From Herbaspirillum autotrophicum (lineage in GTDB: Bacteria > Pseudomonadota > Gammaproteobacteria > Burkholderiales > Burkholderiaceae_D), in assembly GCF_001189915.1 (NCBI RefSeq), contig NZ_LFLS01000010.1, positions 93,311-157,310 on the forward strand: DNA of 64,000 bases, written 5' to 3'. The position numbers were made by a program, and so were the translations under genes. Of the stretch, positions 1 to 10,792 are shown piece by piece (position 1 is the stretch's first letter; the number at the start of each line of letters is the position of its first letter). The notes beneath the pieces were generated by a model. That model saw nothing but the letters and a program-made list of their open reading frames with translations, made no database searches and was not told the origin of the DNA.

Positions 1-187
1 GCGAGCTGAACTGGAAAATCTGGTTGTCACGGCCAATCGTGGTATGGCCTTCGATCACGACATGCGGACCGATACGGGTACCGGCGCCGATCTGCACATG
101 CGGACCGATCACCGTGAACGCACCAACCTCTACTGATGAGTCAAGTTGTGCGCCGGGGGCAATAACGGCGCTGGAATGAATAGCCAT
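1..187 (-). CDS. lpxA: UDP-N-acetylglucosamine acyltransferase LpxA (N-terminal part only)
   Basis: LpxA performs the first step of lipid A synthesis, transferring a 3-hydroxyacyl chain from acyl carrier protein to UDP-GlcNAc in the cytoplasm. Only the first 62 or so codons are present; the gene runs off the left edge. The translation starts [13 protein letters not shown] and goes on with hexapeptide repeats ([21 protein letters not shown]) that form the left-handed beta helix of this family. The ATG at 187 follows the fabZ stop by 3 nt, so the two are translationally linked. Position directly after lpxD and fabZ supports LpxA over other hexapeptide acyltransferases. Confidence 0.9.
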   Translation of the reverse strand, partial: MAIHSSAVIAPGAQLDSSVEVGAFTVIGPHVQIGAGTRIGPHVVIEGHTTIGRDNQIFQFSS

Positions 188-190
188 GGA

Positions 191-655
191 TCAGTCGGGC
201 TTGGCGCCATCGTTGGCATTGCGCATGGTGCACATGAACTCGGCTTCGACCGCCATCTCGCCATCCACCGTGGCCACTGCCTTGTACTTCCAGATACCGC
301 GCACGATACGCACGATCTCGACTTGCAGCTTGAGCTGGTCGCCCGGCACCACGATACGGCGGAAGCGAGCCTTGTCGATACCGAGGAAATACACCACGGT
401 ATGCTCATCCGGCTTGCGGCCTTCCGTCAGGAACGACAGCAAGGCGGCGGCTTGCGCCAGCGCTTCGATGGTCAGTACGCCCGGCATTACCGGCTTGTTC
501 GGAAAATGGCCATTGAAGAACTCTTCGTTGGCAGTCACGTTCTTGAGTGCGGTGATGGTCTTGCCGCTTTCCCATTCGAGTACGCGGTCGACCAGCAACA
601 GCGGATAACGATGCGGGAGGTATTCTTTGATTTGATTGATGTCTAGGCTAGTCAT
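191..655 (-). CDS. fabZ: 3-hydroxyacyl-[acyl carrier protein] dehydratase FabZ
   Basis: FabZ dehydrates beta-hydroxyacyl-ACP in type II fatty acid synthesis and competes with LpxA and LpxD for hydroxyacyl-ACP. The 154-residue length is normal. The hot-dog fold signature [20 protein letters not shown] is present, with the catalytic His at residue 50 and Glu at residue 64, and the N-terminal [13 protein letters not shown] segment is typical. Its ATG lies inside the end of lpxD (8-nt overlap) and its stop is 3 nt before lpxA, so the three are co-transcribed and probably translationally coupled. Confidence 0.97.
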   Translation of the reverse strand: MTSLDINQIKEYLPHRYPLLLVDRVLEWESGKTITALKNVTANEEFFNGHFPNKPVMPGVLTIEALAQAAALLSFLTEGRKPDEHTVVYFLGIDKARFRRIVVPGDQLKLQVEIVRIVRGIWKYKAVATVDGEMAVEAEFMCTMRNANDGAKPD

Positions 656-1697
656 TTTGTTCTGTCAGCGATTTGATCGTTTTTTCTAATGCCCGGATTT
701 TCTCACGCATTGAGCCCAGATTGCGTACCAGTGCAGCAGATTTTTCCCAATCGCCGTGCTTGGCGACCGGATAAAACCCGGTATATTGGCCCGGCTCCGA
801 AATCGAGCGCAATGCCAGCGTGCCGGCCGAGACATGGACCCGGTCGGCAATCGTGATATGGCCATGAATCATCGCCGCGCCGCCAATCGAGCAATATTTG
901 CCGATGGTGGCGCTGCCGGCGATACCGGCGCAGGCGGCAATCGCCGTATGCGCACCGATATGGCAATTGTGGGCAATCTGGATCTGGTTATCGAGCTTGA
1001 CGCCCTCTTCGATCACGGTATCCGACAAGGCGCCGCGATCAATCGTGGTGTTGGCGCCGATTTCGACGTCGTCACCGATGACCACCCGACCGACCTGCGG
1101 AATCTTGATCCATTCGCCGCCTTCATTGGCAAAGCCGAAACCGTCAGCGCCAATGACGACACCGGAGTGCACGATACCGCGTGCGCCGATGATACAAGCA
1201 GCATGCAGGGTAACCCGGGCATAAAAATGGGTATCCGCACCGACACTGGCGTGACGACCGATATAGCTGCCGGCATCGATCACGGCGCGCTCGCCGATGA
1301 CGGCACCCGCTTCAATCACCACCTGCGGTCCGATGACGGCGCTGGCGGCAATACTGGCGGCAGGGTCAACGCAAGCGCTGGCATGCACACCGGGCACCAG
1401 CGGATCGGCAGCAGCAGCGGCAAATAACTGCGCGGCACGGGCGAAATAGGCGTAAGGATTTTTGGTGATGATGCGCGCGCCGCCATAACTGCTGATGGCA
1501 GCGTTATCGGCTTCGGACAAGATCAGCGCTGCCGCCTGCGTTTGCCCGGCCTGCGCTCTGAATTTGGGATTGGAGAGAAACGTGATGTGGGACGCAGTTG
1601 CCGCGTCGAGCGGCGCGATGGCACTGACTTCAATCTGTGCATCGCCCTGCAGTTGGCCACCCAGGCGTTCGACCAACTGTTCCAGCCGAATACTCAT
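648..1697 (-). CDS. lpxD: UDP-3-O-(3-hydroxyacyl)glucosamine N-acyltransferase LpxD
   Basis: LpxD adds the second hydroxyacyl chain in lipid A synthesis. The 349-residue protein has the N-terminal uridine-binding domain ([14 protein letters not shown] at the start, then ITFLSNPKF), a long run of hexapeptide repeats, and the sequence IDRGALSDT with QIAHNCHIG, which carries the family's catalytic His. The frame is open upstream to 1754, but the start at 1697 begins the conserved N-terminus and is preferred. It follows skp and precedes fabZ, the usual proteobacterial order. Confidence 0.96.
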   Translation of the reverse strand: MSIRLEQLVERLGGQLQGDAQIEVSAIAPLDAATASHITFLSNPKFRAQAGQTQAAALILSEADNAAISSYGGARIITKNPYAYFARAAQLFAAAAADPLVPGVHASACVDPAASIAASAVIGPQVVIEAGAVIGERAVIDAGSYIGRHASVGADTHFYARVTLHAACIIGARGIVHSGVVIGADGFGFANEGGEWIKIPQVGRVVIGDDVEIGANTTIDRGALSDTVIEEGVKLDNQIQIAHNCHIGAHTAIAACAGIAGSATIGKYCSIGGAAMIHGHITIADRVHVSAGTLALRSISEPGQYTGFYPVAKHGDWEKSAALVRNLGSMREKIRALEKTIKSLTEQND

Positions 1698-1780
1698 GTT
1701 GGCCTTCTTAGCTTGTTGCTCCGCCGCCGCTGCGCATTGCTGCCAGGGGCACACAATGCAACCGCGGACGGCGGATTGGA

Positions 1781-2284
1781 TTACTTGGACAATTCCTTGA
1801 GCACCTTGTCGGTGATGTCGATGCGCTTGCTGGCATAGACTGCCTCCTGGAATACGATGTCGTATTTTTCAGCTTCGGCGATCTGACGGATCACCTTGTT
1901 GGTACGTTCCAGCACCACTGCCAGTTCTTCATTGCGACGCTGATTCAGATCTTCACGGAATTCGCGCTGCTTGCGCTGGAATTCCTTGTCCAGATCGCTC
2001 AGGTCGCGCTGACGCTTCATGCGCTCGGACTCGGACAGCACGGCGGCATCCTTGTCGAGCTTGTCGGAAGTTGCCTTCAGGCGTGCAGCCACGTCTTGCA
2101 GGTCTTTGTCGCGCTTGGCGAATTCCTGCTCCAGCTTGGTTTGCGCAGCCTTGGCTGGCGCCGCTTCGCGGAAAATGCGCTCAGTGCTGACAAAAGCGAT
2201 TTTTTCCTGCGCCTGCGCATGGGAAAACGAAAGCAGGCCGACTGCCAGCACTGCGGTATGAAACGATAACAACGATTTGGTCAT
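1781..2284 (-). CDS. skp: Periplasmic chaperone Skp (OmpH family)
   Basis: Skp holds unfolded outer-membrane proteins in the periplasm on their way to the BAM complex. The protein has a signal peptide ([20 protein letters not shown], cleavage near AQA), then the family start [12 protein letters not shown] and a long charged coiled-coil region (about residues 40-120) rich in Lys, Glu and Arg, matching the tentacle helices of OmpH. The start is uncertain: ATGs at 2320, 2299 and 2284 are in frame, and 2284 gives the most typical signal peptide. It lies just downstream of bamA, as in most Gram-negatives. Confidence 0.92.
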   Translation of the reverse strand: MTKSLLSFHTAVLAVGLLSFSHAQAQEKIAFVSTERIFREAAPAKAAQTKLEQEFAKRDKDLQDVAARLKATSDKLDKDAAVLSESERMKRQRDLSDLDKEFQRKQREFREDLNQRRNEELAVVLERTNKVIRQIAEAEKYDIVFQEAVYASKRIDITDKVLKELSK

Positions 2285-2338
2285 GAACTTCAAGATCATT
2301 CTCCGTATTGCAAAAAACAATTATGCCATTAAGTCTGG

Positions 2339-4750
2339 TCAGAATCCGGTGCCGAGCTGGAACTGGAAGGATTGCAGTTTATCACCTGGGTTGGTGACCG
2401 AACCGTCACCGTTCTTCGCGTTCAAGGCTTTACCGTAGCTCAGCTTGAGCGGACCGATTGGCGAAATCCAGCTGATACCGAAACCAGCAGAATAGCGCAA
2501 ATCGTTGACTTTGATGCGTTCGCCATCGGCAAACACGTTACCGCCGTCAAAGAAAGTGAACCAGCGCAAGCTGCGATCCTGCCCCGAACCCGGGAACGGG
2601 AATTGCAATTCCAGGCTGGCAATCGCGCGCGACGATCCACCCATCGAGTCACCGTACTGATCCTTCAGGTTACCCAGCGATGACGGCTCGTAACCACGGA
2701 CGGAGCCGATACCACCGGCATAGAAGTTCTTGAAGATCGGGTACGGCTTGCCGCCATAGCCCTTGCCGTAATCCAGCTCGCCGTTCATGGCCAGGGTCAC
2801 GGCATTGCTGAACAATGGCTGGAAGTACTGATGCTGGTAAATGGCGCGATAGTACTGCAAGGTACCTACGGCGGATATTTCAAAATTGGCACGTTGATAA
2901 CGGCCCTTGGTCGGCACCAGTGCACTGTCGCGGCTGTCGCGCTGCCATGCTGCCGTTAGCGGGAAGCTTGTGGTAGAAGCGGTACCGATACCGCAGTTAG
3001 GTCCATTTTTAGCTAGATCGGTAGTTGCATTACTTGCACAATTTGCAGAACCGCCAAAGTCGCGCACATAAGCCTGATACAGGTTCGGGCTGGTGGCATC
3101 GGTATCGACCTTGGTGTTTTCCACACCGACGCCGAAGAAAATCGTATCGAGTTCCGAGAACGGCACGCCGAACCGGACGTTACCGCCGACTGTCTTGACG
3201 CGATAATCACCGGTGGTGTACGCCGATGGCCGGATGGTGCGCAGGAACACTTCATAGGTGCGGCTGATGCCGTCATCGGTGAAGTACGGATTGGTTTGCG
3301 ACACCGCAATGGTGCGATAGCGCGAGCTGGTATTGACATCGATACCGATGGTGTTGCCGCTGCCGAAGGCATTGGCTTGCGAAATCGAACCGGTCAGGCT
3401 CAGTTTGTCGGTTTGCGAGAAACCGGCACCGATCATGATGTTGCCGGTCGGCTTTTCTTCCACCTTCAGATTGACATCAACCTGATCGGTCGTGTTCGGT
3501 ACTTCCGGCGTCTCGACGGTCACTTCCTTGAAGTAGCCCAGACGGTCAACGCGATCACGCGACAGCTTGATCTTCTCGCCGTCATACCAGGAATCTTCAA
3601 ACTGACGGAATTCGCGGCGGATGACTTCATCGCGGGTCTTGCCGTTGCCGGCAATGTTGACGTGACGCACGTAGACGCGCTTGCCCGGGTCAACCATGAT
3701 GGTGAAGGCAACTTCCTTCTTTTCCCGATCAATGATCGGGTTGGTATTGATGTTGGCAAATGCATAACCAAAATTACCGAGGCGTTCGCCGATTTTCTTG
3801 GTGCTTTCAGTCAGCTTGCTGCCGGAATAGACGTCACCCTTCTTGAGCTCGATCGAGGTCGCCAGGTCTTTTTCCATGCCGAACATTTCACCCTCAAGCT
3901 TGATGTCGGAAACGGTGAACTTGTCGCCTTCCTTGACATTGACGGTGATGTAGATGTCTTTCTTGTCCGGCGTAATCGACACTTGCGTAGATTCCACCTG
4001 CATTTCGAGGTAGCCGCGGTCCAGATAGTAGGAACGCAGGCTTTCGATGTCACCGGCCAGCTTTTGCTTGGAGTATTGGTCAGCCTTGGTGTACCAGGTA
4101 AACCAGCCCGGCGTGGTCAGCTTGAGCTGGGAACGCAGATCGCTGTCCGAAAATGCCTTGTTGCCGACGATATTGATTTGCTTGATGCGGGAAACTTCGC
4201 CTTCATCCACGGCAAACGTCACGGCCACGCGATTGCGTTCGACCGGGGTCACGGTCGTCGTGACCTTGGCGCCGTACAGACCGCGCGACAGATACTGACG
4301 CTTCAGTTCCTGCTCGGCACGATCAACCTGGGACTTGTCGAAAATGCGCGATTCGCCGACGCCGATTTCCTTGAGCGCCTTGGTCAGTTGTTCTTTATCG
4401 AATTCCTTGATGCCGGTGAAGTCGACACTGGCAATCGCCGGCCGCTCTTCCACTTGCACCACCAGCACGTCGCCTTCGGCTTCCACCCGTACATCCTTGA
4501 AAAAGCCGGTTGCGTACAAGGCCTTGATGGCGGCGGTGCCCTTTTCATCGGTAAAGGTATCGCCGACGCGCACCGGCAAGTAGCTGAACACGGTACCGGC
4601 TTCGGTACGCTGGATGCCCTCGACCCGGATGTCCTTGACCACAAAAGGCTCAACCGCAAAGGCCTGGCTGGAACACAGCACAAAAGCTGCAGCGGCAATC
4701 AGACGACGGGAAAAAATCGGTGCCGGGAAGTGCTCGGAATGTAATTTCAT
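2339..4750 (-). CDS. bamA: Outer membrane protein assembly factor BamA
   Basis: BamA is the central beta-barrel subunit of the BAM complex that inserts outer-membrane proteins. The 803-residue protein has a signal peptide ending near SSQAFA, five POTRA domains (about residues 33-430, starting FVVKDIRVEGIQR) and a C-terminal 16-strand barrel. The loop-6 motif VRGYEPSSLG is present, and the chain ends in Phe (QFQLGTGF), the recognition signal for outer-membrane assembly. The genes on either side, rseP and skp, are its usual partners. A 132-nt gap to rseP holds a 6-bp hairpin (4829-4846) but no clear sigma-E promoter that I could recognise. Confidence 0.98.
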   Translation of the reverse strand: MKLHSEHFPAPIFSRRLIAAAAFVLCSSQAFAVEPFVVKDIRVEGIQRTEAGTVFSYLPVRVGDTFTDEKGTAAIKALYATGFFKDVRVEAEGDVLVVQVEERPAIASVDFTGIKEFDKEQLTKALKEIGVGESRIFDKSQVDRAEQELKRQYLSRGLYGAKVTTTVTPVERNRVAVTFAVDEGEVSRIKQINIVGNKAFSDSDLRSQLKLTTPGWFTWYTKADQYSKQKLAGDIESLRSYYLDRGYLEMQVESTQVSITPDKKDIYITVNVKEGDKFTVSDIKLEGEMFGMEKDLATSIELKKGDVYSGSKLTESTKKIGERLGNFGYAFANINTNPIIDREKKEVAFTIMVDPGKRVYVRHVNIAGNGKTRDEVIRREFRQFEDSWYDGEKIKLSRDRVDRLGYFKEVTVETPEVPNTTDQVDVNLKVEEKPTGNIMIGAGFSQTDKLSLTGSISQANAFGSGNTIGIDVNTSSRYRTIAVSQTNPYFTDDGISRTYEVFLRTIRPSAYTTGDYRVKTVGGNVRFGVPFSELDTIFFGVGVENTKVDTDATSPNLYQAYVRDFGGSANCASNATTDLAKNGPNCGIGTASTTSFPLTAAWQRDSRDSALVPTKGRYQRANFEISAVGTLQYYRAIYQHQYFQPLFSNAVTLAMNGELDYGKGYGGKPYPIFKNFYAGGIGSVRGYEPSSLGNLKDQYGDSMGGSSRAIASLELQFPFPGSGQDRSLRWFTFFDGGNVFADGERIKVNDLRYSAGFGISWISPIGPLKLSYGKALNAKNGDGSVTNPGDKLQSFQFQLGTGF

Positions 4751-4882
4751 TAGCTATCGTTTATTAACTATATTCTTGCCGGTTGTCGCCGCAAGGCAAG
4801 CCGGATAATTGTAAAAGCCCGCGACCGCCATTGTATTGCCACAATGACCACGGACTATTCCCTAAAAGAACGTCAACAGGTT

Positions 4883-6241
4883 CTAAAACATCAGACGCAC
4901 GATGTCGTTGAAAGCAGCCACGAGCATCAGGGTCATCAAAATACCGAGACCGGCACGCTGAGCAATTTCTCCAAACCGCTCGGACACAGGGCGTCCAGTC
5001 AAAATCTCCAGCGAATAATACAGCAAATGCCCGCCATCTAAAACCGGGATGGGCAAGAGATTCATTACACCCAGACTAATACTGATGAAGGCGATGAAGC
5101 TGAGGTAACTGACCAGGCCAATGCGCGCGGTCTGTCCGGCGTAATCGGCAATGGTAATCGGGCCGGTAATATTTTTCCAGGAGACCTGTCCGGTCAGCAT
5201 TTTGCCGATCATCTTGAAGGTCAGCATGCTGGTGTCCCAGGTCCGCTGTGCGCCCTTGGCGATGGCCGTCAGCGGCCCATCGCTGATGACCGTCATCTCC
5301 GGCGCCAGCGGCACTTCGACCTTGATGCGACCGATCGTCTTGCCGTTGTCCTCTTGCGTATCGGGTACCAGTGCAATACGGAAATCCTGCCCTGCCCGCA
5401 CGCCATGCAATTCCAATTGCTTGCCCGGCGAGGCGCGGATCAGCTCCACCAGCGCCAAACCATCCTTGACGGCCACACCGTTGACATCAAGAATCAAGTC
5501 GCCGCTTTGCAGTCCGGCACGTTGCGCAGGACCATCCATGATCTTGCCCAGAATCGCCGGCGGACGCGCCAGACTCAGACCGAGCCGCGTCAGAAAATCG
5601 CTCTCCAGATCCTTGGCACTGAGACTGTCGAGCGGCAACACGATGGTATCGATGCGCTTTGAGCCGGCCGGCCCGGCACGCTCGACATCCATGCGCGCGG
5701 TCGTTTTTTCCAGCGCCAGCTGCATCAGCTTCCAGCGCAGATCAGACCAGCCATGCACGGCTTCGCCATTGATGGCAGTAATGGTTTCTCCGCCGCGCAC
5801 ACCAACCTGGTAGGCCAGCGTCTGCGGCTCGGCGGCACGCAACCTGGCAACCGGCTCGGGAATGCCATGCATGTACAGACCGGCAAACAAGAGGATGGCG
5901 AGGATAAAATTGGCCAATGGCCCGGCCGCTACAATGGCAATCCGGCGCCACACCGATTGGCGCGTAAATTCACGGTTGAGATCGGCCGGATCGATGTCAG
6001 CGACATCCTGCTCACGGGCATCGAGCATCTTGACGTAGCCACCGAGCGGCAAAATGGAAATCGCCCACTCGGTCTGATCGCGGCCAAAACGGCGCGACCA
6101 GACGACCCGCCCCATGCCGACCGAAAAGCGCAATACCTTGACGCCGCACAGGCGTGCCACCCAGTAATGACCGAGTTCATGCACCACCACCAGGGTACCG
6201 AGTGCAACGACGAATGCCAGTATGGTATGCAGCAGGTTCAT
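4883..6241 (-). CDS. rseP: Site-2 zinc metalloprotease RseP
   Basis: RseP is an inner-membrane intramembrane protease that cuts the anti-sigma factor RseA after DegS, releasing sigma-E; it also clears signal-peptide remnants. The 452-residue protein has the zinc-binding HELGH motif at residues 21-25 in the first membrane helix, two central PDZ domains ([16 protein letters not shown] and [17 protein letters not shown]), and the C-terminal motif [12 protein letters not shown] that supplies the third metal ligand. The start overlaps the dxr stop by 4 nt (ATGA), which indicates translational coupling. Confidence 0.97.
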   Translation of the reverse strand: MNLLHTILAFVVALGTLVVVHELGHYWVARLCGVKVLRFSVGMGRVVWSRRFGRDQTEWAISILPLGGYVKMLDAREQDVADIDPADLNREFTRQSVWRRIAIVAAGPLANFILAILLFAGLYMHGIPEPVARLRAAEPQTLAYQVGVRGGETITAINGEAVHGWSDLRWKLMQLALEKTTARMDVERAGPAGSKRIDTIVLPLDSLSAKDLESDFLTRLGLSLARPPAILGKIMDGPAQRAGLQSGDLILDVNGVAVKDGLALVELIRASPGKQLELHGVRAGQDFRIALVPDTQEDNGKTIGRIKVEVPLAPEMTVISDGPLTAIAKGAQRTWDTSMLTFKMIGKMLTGQVSWKNITGPITIADYAGQTARIGLVSYLSFIAFISISLGVMNLLPIPVLDGGHLLYYSLEILTGRPVSERFGEIAQRAGLGILMTLMLVAAFNDIVRLMF

Positions 6242-7410
6242 GACGTGATGCAGGCTTGCGCGGCAGCGCGCGCAACACGATCCTGCTCCAGCAGGCCGGC
6301 AATGTCAGTGACGGGCGCAGACGACACGCTATCCATCACGCGAGCGATCAATTGATCAATCATGCGGAATCCAATTTCCCGGTTCAGAAAGGCCTGAACG
6401 GCAACTTCGTTGGCGGCATTCAATATGGCTGCCGCGCTGCCTCCGGCCTGCAGAGCATCATACGCCAGTTTCAGACACGGAAAACGCGCGAAATCGGGTC
6501 GCTCGAAAAATAATTGACCGATCTGCGCCAGATCAAGCGGCGCCACCCCTGACGCAATGCGCTCCGGATAGGCCAGTGCATTGGCAATCGGCGTGCGCAT
6601 ATCGGGATTGCCCAACTGCGCCAGCACCGAGCCATCGACATAGGACACCATCGAATGGATCACGCTCTGCGGATGGATCACCACTTCGATATTGGCCGCC
6701 GGCGCGCCGAACAACCAGTGCGCCTCGATGACTTCCAGGCCCTTGTTCATCATGGTGGCGGAATCCACCGAAATCTTGCGCCCCATCACCCACTTGGGAT
6801 GCGCCACAGCCTCTTCCGGCGTGACGCTGTCGAGCGTCTCCACCGCGCGCGTCAGGAACGGGCCGCCAGAGGCGGTCAGCATGATGCGTTCGATACCGAA
6901 ATCCGGCAAGGAGCGTTTGTAATCATGCGGCAGGCATTGGAATATCGCATTGTGCTCGCTGTCGATGGGCAGCAATGTGGCGCCGTTGCGGGCCACCGCA
7001 TCAATCAACAGTTGCCCCGACATCACCAGCGATTCCTTGTTGGCCAGCAAAATTTTCTTGCCGGCCTGCGCCGCCGCCAGTGTCGACGCCAGACCGGCAG
7101 CGCCGACAATGGCCGCCATCACGATGTCGCATTCCGGCGCCGCAGCAACCTCGCACAAGGCCTGCTCACCGTATAACACGTCGGTGCTCAGCCCTTGCTG
7201 GCGCAACAGTCCCTGCAATTCGAGCGCCGCCGCCGACGTGCCGACTACCGCCACACGTGGCCGGAATTGCCGGCATTGCGTTGCCAGTTCGGCCACGCGC
7301 GTATGCGCCGTCAGCGCAAAGACCTGATAACGCTCAGGATGACGCCCCAGCACATCCAGCGTGGAGACGCCCACCGAGCCGGTAGAGCCGAGAATGGTAA
7401 TTGCTTGCAT
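6238..7410 (-). CDS. dxr: 1-deoxy-D-xylulose 5-phosphate reductoisomerase
   Basis: Dxr makes 2-C-methyl-D-erythritol 4-phosphate, the committed step of the non-mevalonate isoprenoid pathway. The 390-residue length is typical. The NADPH-binding motif GSTGSVG is at residues 8-14, and the substrate and metal segments include [23 protein letters not shown] and [18 protein letters not shown]. The product feeds undecaprenyl phosphate synthesis, and uppS lies two genes upstream in the same operon. It overlaps rseP by 4 nt. Confidence 0.98.
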   Translation of the reverse strand: MQAITILGSTGSVGVSTLDVLGRHPERYQVFALTAHTRVAELATQCRQFRPRVAVVGTSAAALELQGLLRQQGLSTDVLYGEQALCEVAAAPECDIVMAAIVGAAGLASTLAAAQAGKKILLANKESLVMSGQLLIDAVARNGATLLPIDSEHNAIFQCLPHDYKRSLPDFGIERIMLTASGGPFLTRAVETLDSVTPEEAVAHPKWVMGRKISVDSATMMNKGLEVIEAHWLFGAPAANIEVVIHPQSVIHSMVSYVDGSVLAQLGNPDMRTPIANALAYPERIASGVAPLDLAQIGQLFFERPDFARFPCLKLAYDALQAGGSAAAILNAANEVAVQAFLNREIGFRMIDQLIARVMDSVSSAPVTDIAGLLEQDRVARAAAQACITS

Positions 7411-7417
7411 GAAATTC

Positions 7418-8233
7418 CTACAGCCAGAGATCGATCAGCGCTGCCAGCGGCAACACGGGAATCAGCGCGTCGATGCGATCCAGCACGCCGCCGTGGCCCG
7501 GCAGCAAATTGCTGCTGTCCTTGATGCCGGCGCGACGCTTGAGTTGTGATTCGAACAAGTCGCCGACGACGCTGGCCGCGACCAGCAGACTCATCACCGC
7601 AACGAAGCCCAGCCAGCCGAAATGCGCGTACAGGCGTCCGACGAAGGTATCGCCATCGACATACATGGCGACAATCGCGCCCACCACCAGCACCGCCAGC
7701 CAGCCGCCAATGACGCCCTCCCAGGACTTGCCCGGAGAAATCGACGGTGCCAGCTTGTGACGGCCGAAGCCCTTGCCGGCAAAATAGGCACCTACGTCGG
7801 CAATCCAGACAATCGCCATGACCGACAGCAGATACAGCGGCGCATGTTGAAACAGGGAAACAATGGCAATGAAACAACCCAGCACGGCCAGCGAGTAGGT
7901 CACGCTCAGCAGACGGTTGCCGGCCGACTCCAGCTTGGGCAAGCCCAGCCCCAGCGCGGGTACGAAACGAATCACCCACAACGCCACGCACAAGCCGAAC
8001 AAGGCACGCACGCTCGGCAAGCCGGTAACGAAGACGATGAAAGCAAACGCCACGGTCCAGACACCGGCCAGCAGTTCCGGCCGGTTGCTGCGAAACAGGC
8101 GAAACCCTTCCCAGATGCCGGCGGCGAAAAACACGACCGTCACCGTGGCAAAGGCAAAGAAGTTATTCAGGTAAAGGATCGGCAACAGAATTGCCAGGAG
8201 AACCAACGCCGTGATGACACGCGTTTTCAGCAT
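7418..8233 (-). CDS. cdsA: Phosphatidate cytidylyltransferase
   Basis: CdsA makes CDP-diacylglycerol from phosphatidate and CTP, the precursor of all membrane phospholipids here. The 271-residue protein is hydrophobic throughout, with about eight membrane helices, and holds the C-terminal CTP transferase signature ([24 protein letters not shown]) with its acidic metal-binding residues. The start shares one base with the uppS stop (TGATG), a tight coupling. It is followed after 7 nt by dxr. Confidence 0.96.
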   Translation of the reverse strand: MLKTRVITALVLLAILLPILYLNNFFAFATVTVVFFAAGIWEGFRLFRSNRPELLAGVWTVAFAFIVFVTGLPSVRALFGLCVALWVIRFVPALGLGLPKLESAGNRLLSVTYSLAVLGCFIAIVSLFQHAPLYLLSVMAIVWIADVGAYFAGKGFGRHKLAPSISPGKSWEGVIGGWLAVLVVGAIVAMYVDGDTFVGRLYAHFGWLGFVAVMSLLVAASVVGDLFESQLKRRAGIKDSSNLLPGHGGVLDRIDALIPVLPLAALIDLWL

Positions 8234-8991
8234 CAGGAAGCCTTTTTTTGCTCAACCAGTTGCTCGCTGGTACGTCCGAAACGTCGCTCCCGCTGACGAT
8301 AGGATGCAATCGCCAGATCCAGCGCCGCGCCATCGAAATCGGGCCAGTAAGTTTCGGTGAAGTACAGCTCGCTATAGGCGAGTTGCCACAATAGGAAATT
8401 GGAAATGCGCTCTTCGCCGCCGGTACGAACAAACAGGTCCGGCTCAGGCGCATACGCCATTGCCAGATGCGGTGCCAGTTGATCTTCGGAAAAATCGGTC
8501 ACACCCGGTTGCTCGCGCAACATCTTGGCAATCGCCTGCATGATATCCCAGCGCCCGCCGTAATTGGCGCAAATGGTCAGGGTCAGGCGCGTATTGCCGG
8601 CGGTCTGCGCCTCGGCCTTGGTAACCATCTCCTGCAACTTGAGATCGAAGCGACTGAGATCGCCCACCACCCGCAAGCGGATATTGTTGGCGTGCATCTT
8701 GCTGACTTCGCGTTCGAGCGCCGTCATGAACAGACGCATCAGCAGCGACACTTCATCGGCGGGACGACGCCAGTTCTCTGAACTGAAGGCAAACAGGGTC
8801 AGATATTCAATGCCGCGCTGGCTGCAGGCTTCGACGATGTCACGCACCGCCTCGACGCCTTTGACGTGCCCTGCCACGCGCGGCAGAAAACGTTTGGTGG
8901 CCCAACGCCCGTTACCATCCATGATGATGGCAACGTGACGCGGCACCGTCGATACCTCTGGCACCGCCTGGGTTGAGCTTTTATAAGTCAT
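8233..8991 (-). CDS. uppS: Undecaprenyl diphosphate synthase (cis-prenyltransferase)
   Basis: UppS condenses isopentenyl diphosphate onto farnesyl diphosphate to give the C55 lipid carrier for peptidoglycan and O-antigen. The 252-residue protein has the family start [17 protein letters not shown] with the catalytic Asp, then [18 protein letters not shown] and the C-terminal [15 protein letters not shown] and SELYFTE motifs. An upstream open frame reaches 9195, but the start at 8991 gives the normal family N-terminus. It overlaps cdsA by one base. Confidence 0.96.
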   Translation of the reverse strand: MTYKSSTQAVPEVSTVPRHVAIIMDGNGRWATKRFLPRVAGHVKGVEAVRDIVEACSQRGIEYLTLFAFSSENWRRPADEVSLLMRLFMTALEREVSKMHANNIRLRVVGDLSRFDLKLQEMVTKAEAQTAGNTRLTLTICANYGGRWDIMQAIAKMLREQPGVTDFSEDQLAPHLAMAYAPEPDLFVRTGGEERISNFLLWQLAYSELYFTETYWPDFDGAALDLAIASYRQRERRFGRTSEQLVEQKKAS

Positions 8992-9077
8992 ACAGTGTAA
9001 AAAATGAACTGAGTCGCGGACTGGATGCCGGCCGTTTGCATGATGGCACATTGCATGTGCCATCGCAAAGCCGATGC

Positions 9078-9638
9078 CTACACCGTCAGAACTTCTTTTT
9101 CTTTTTCTGCCACCAGCTTGTCGATATCGGCCACGAACTTGTCGGTCAGCTTCTGGATTTCTTCCTGGCCACGACGCTCGTCGTCTTCCGAGCAAACCTT
9201 GTCCTTGACCAGCTTTTTCAGGCTTTCATTGCCGTCGCGGCGAATATTGCGGACTGCAATCTTGGCATCTTCACCTTCGTTCTTGACCAGTTTGACCATC
9301 TCCTTGCGGCGCTCTTCATTGAGCGGCGGCGTCGGCACGCGGATCACGTCACCCTGGGAAGCAGGATTGAGACCGAGGTCGGAATCACGAATGGCTTTTT
9401 CAACTGCGGCCAGCATTTTCTTTTCCCATGGCTGCACGCCAATGGTACGAGCATCGATCAGGGTCACATTGGCGACCTGAGTGATATTCGTCGGGGTACC
9501 GTAATAATCGACCAGAATGTGATCCAGAATGCCGGTATGCGCACGACCGGTGCGCACCTTCGAGAGATTCGCCTTGAGCGTCTCGATGGATTTGATCATT
9601 TTCTGTTCTGCGCTTTTCTTGACGTCAGCGGTAGTCAT
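9078..9638 (-). CDS. frr: Ribosome recycling factor
   Basis: RRF splits the post-termination ribosome together with EF-G. The 186-residue length is standard. The translation has the RRF features of a long three-helix domain, with [17 protein letters not shown] near the N-terminus, the short domain around [14 protein letters not shown], and [15 protein letters not shown] in the middle. It follows pyrH and precedes uppS, the common order. The 121-nt gap to pyrH shows no convincing hairpin terminator, so co-transcription is likely. Confidence 0.98.
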   Translation of the reverse strand: MTTADVKKSAEQKMIKSIETLKANLSKVRTGRAHTGILDHILVDYYGTPTNITQVANVTLIDARTIGVQPWEKKMLAAVEKAIRDSDLGLNPASQGDVIRVPTPPLNEERRKEMVKLVKNEGEDAKIAVRNIRRDGNESLKKLVKDKVCSEDDERRGQEEIQKLTDKFVADIDKLVAEKEKEVLTV

Positions 9639-9759
9639 TGCTGCTCTCCTATCTAATGCGGTAATACTAAAACCGAAGTGTAAATAAAAACCTGACCGTT
9701 TACCCGTTTATTTGCAGACAGGCACGCCGGCACCCTCGCCGACATCCCTCCCGCGCAAT

Positions 9760-10476
9760 TTATACGTGTACCAGGGTCCCCTCATCTTCACCCATCACAA
9801 CGCGCTTGAGCGCACCGGGCTTGATGATGGAAAACACCTTGATCGGCAGCTTCTGGTCGCGGCACAGCGCGAAGGCGGTCGCATCCATGACTTGCAGATG
9901 CTTGGAAATGGCTTCATCGAAGGTAATCGTGGAATAACGCGTTGCGGCCGGATCCTTTTTCGGATCAGCAGTATAAACGCCATCGACCTTGGTGGCCTTG
10001 AGGACGATCTGGGCACCGATTTCCGAACCGCGCAAGGCAGCCGCGGTATCGGTGGTGAAAAACGGGTTGCCGGTACCGGCGGCGAAAACTACGACCTTGC
10101 CCTCTTCCAGGTATTGCAATGCTTTGGGGCGGACATAAGGCTCGACCACTTGCTCGATGCCGATGGCTGACATGACCCGTGCCGTGAGACCGGCCTGACG
10201 CATTGCGTCGGCCAGTGCCAGTGAGTTCATGACCGTGGCCAGCATGCCCATGTAGTCGGCGGTAGCGCGGTCCATGCCCTGCGCTCCGGGCGCGACGCCG
10301 CGGAAAATATTGCCGCCGCCGATGACGATGGCCAGCTCGACACCGAGACGGCTGACTTCAGCGACGTCTGCCACCATGCGCTCGATGGTGGCGCGGTTGA
10401 TGCCGTAAGCGTCATCGCCCATCAGGGCTTCGCCGGAGAGTTTAAGGAGTACGCGCTTATAGGCTGGTGTCGTCAT
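9760..10476 (-). CDS. pyrH: Uridylate kinase (UMP kinase)
   Basis: PyrH phosphorylates UMP to UDP in the de novo pyrimidine pathway and is usually GTP-activated and UTP-inhibited. The 238-residue protein belongs to the amino-acid kinase fold: [14 protein letters not shown] at the start, [10 protein letters not shown], and [16 protein letters not shown] for nucleotide binding. An open frame extends upstream to 10656, but the ATG at 10476 has GGAG 8-9 nt before it and gives the standard N-terminus. Upstream is the tsf terminator, so this gene needs its own promoter or readthrough. Confidence 0.96.
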   Translation of the reverse strand: MTTPAYKRVLLKLSGEALMGDDAYGINRATIERMVADVAEVSRLGVELAIVIGGGNIFRGVAPGAQGMDRATADYMGMLATVMNSLALADAMRQAGLTARVMSAIGIEQVVEPYVRPKALQYLEEGKVVVFAAGTGNPFFTTDTAAALRGSEIGAQIVLKATKVDGVYTADPKKDPAATRYSTITFDEAISKHLQVMDATAFALCRDQKLPIKVFSIIKPGALKRVVMGEDEGTLVHV

Positions 10477-10754
10477 GTGCTGGGCTCCGTGTTCTATCCG
10501 ATTTGACTGTGTGTACTGAATCTGTTGCTTGATCTGCTGCTGAAACTGAACTGCTGATACCGCACTGCTGAAACTGATTTTCCCGGACCGCACCGGCATG
10601 CCTGCGGCTGTCCGGCAATTTACTGCGACATCGCTGCCACCGGCAACGTTCGGCATTTTATGCCCTGCCCCGCTTGCTGCGCTGCGAAATTACATTTTGA
10701 AATGCCTGCCCCTGCAACGCCAGTCACAAAACCGCCTCAACAATACGCCATCCT
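10477..10754. other. Intergenic region upstream of pyrH
   Basis: This 278-nt stretch lies between the tsf terminator and pyrH. On the minus strand it holds a candidate -10 box TAAAAT near 10654-10659 without a good -35. Closer to pyrH there are two copies of CAGTTTCAGCAG separated by about 20 nt, with a related ATCAGCAG between them. I see no convincing ORF; the open frame joined to pyrH lacks a family-like sequence. It probably contains the pyrH promoter and leader. Confidence 0.35.
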
Positions 10755-10778
10755 AAAAAAACGGGCCTCTCGGCCCGC
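10755..10778 (-). terminator. Rho-independent terminator after tsf
   Basis: Read on the minus strand, a CGGGCC stem, GAGA loop and GGCCCG arm are followed by seven T residues. It begins about 15 nt after the tsf stop codon. The stem is entirely G-C, so this should stop most rpsB-tsf transcripts before pyrH. Confidence 0.88.
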
Positions 10779-10792
10779 TTTTCCTACATCAC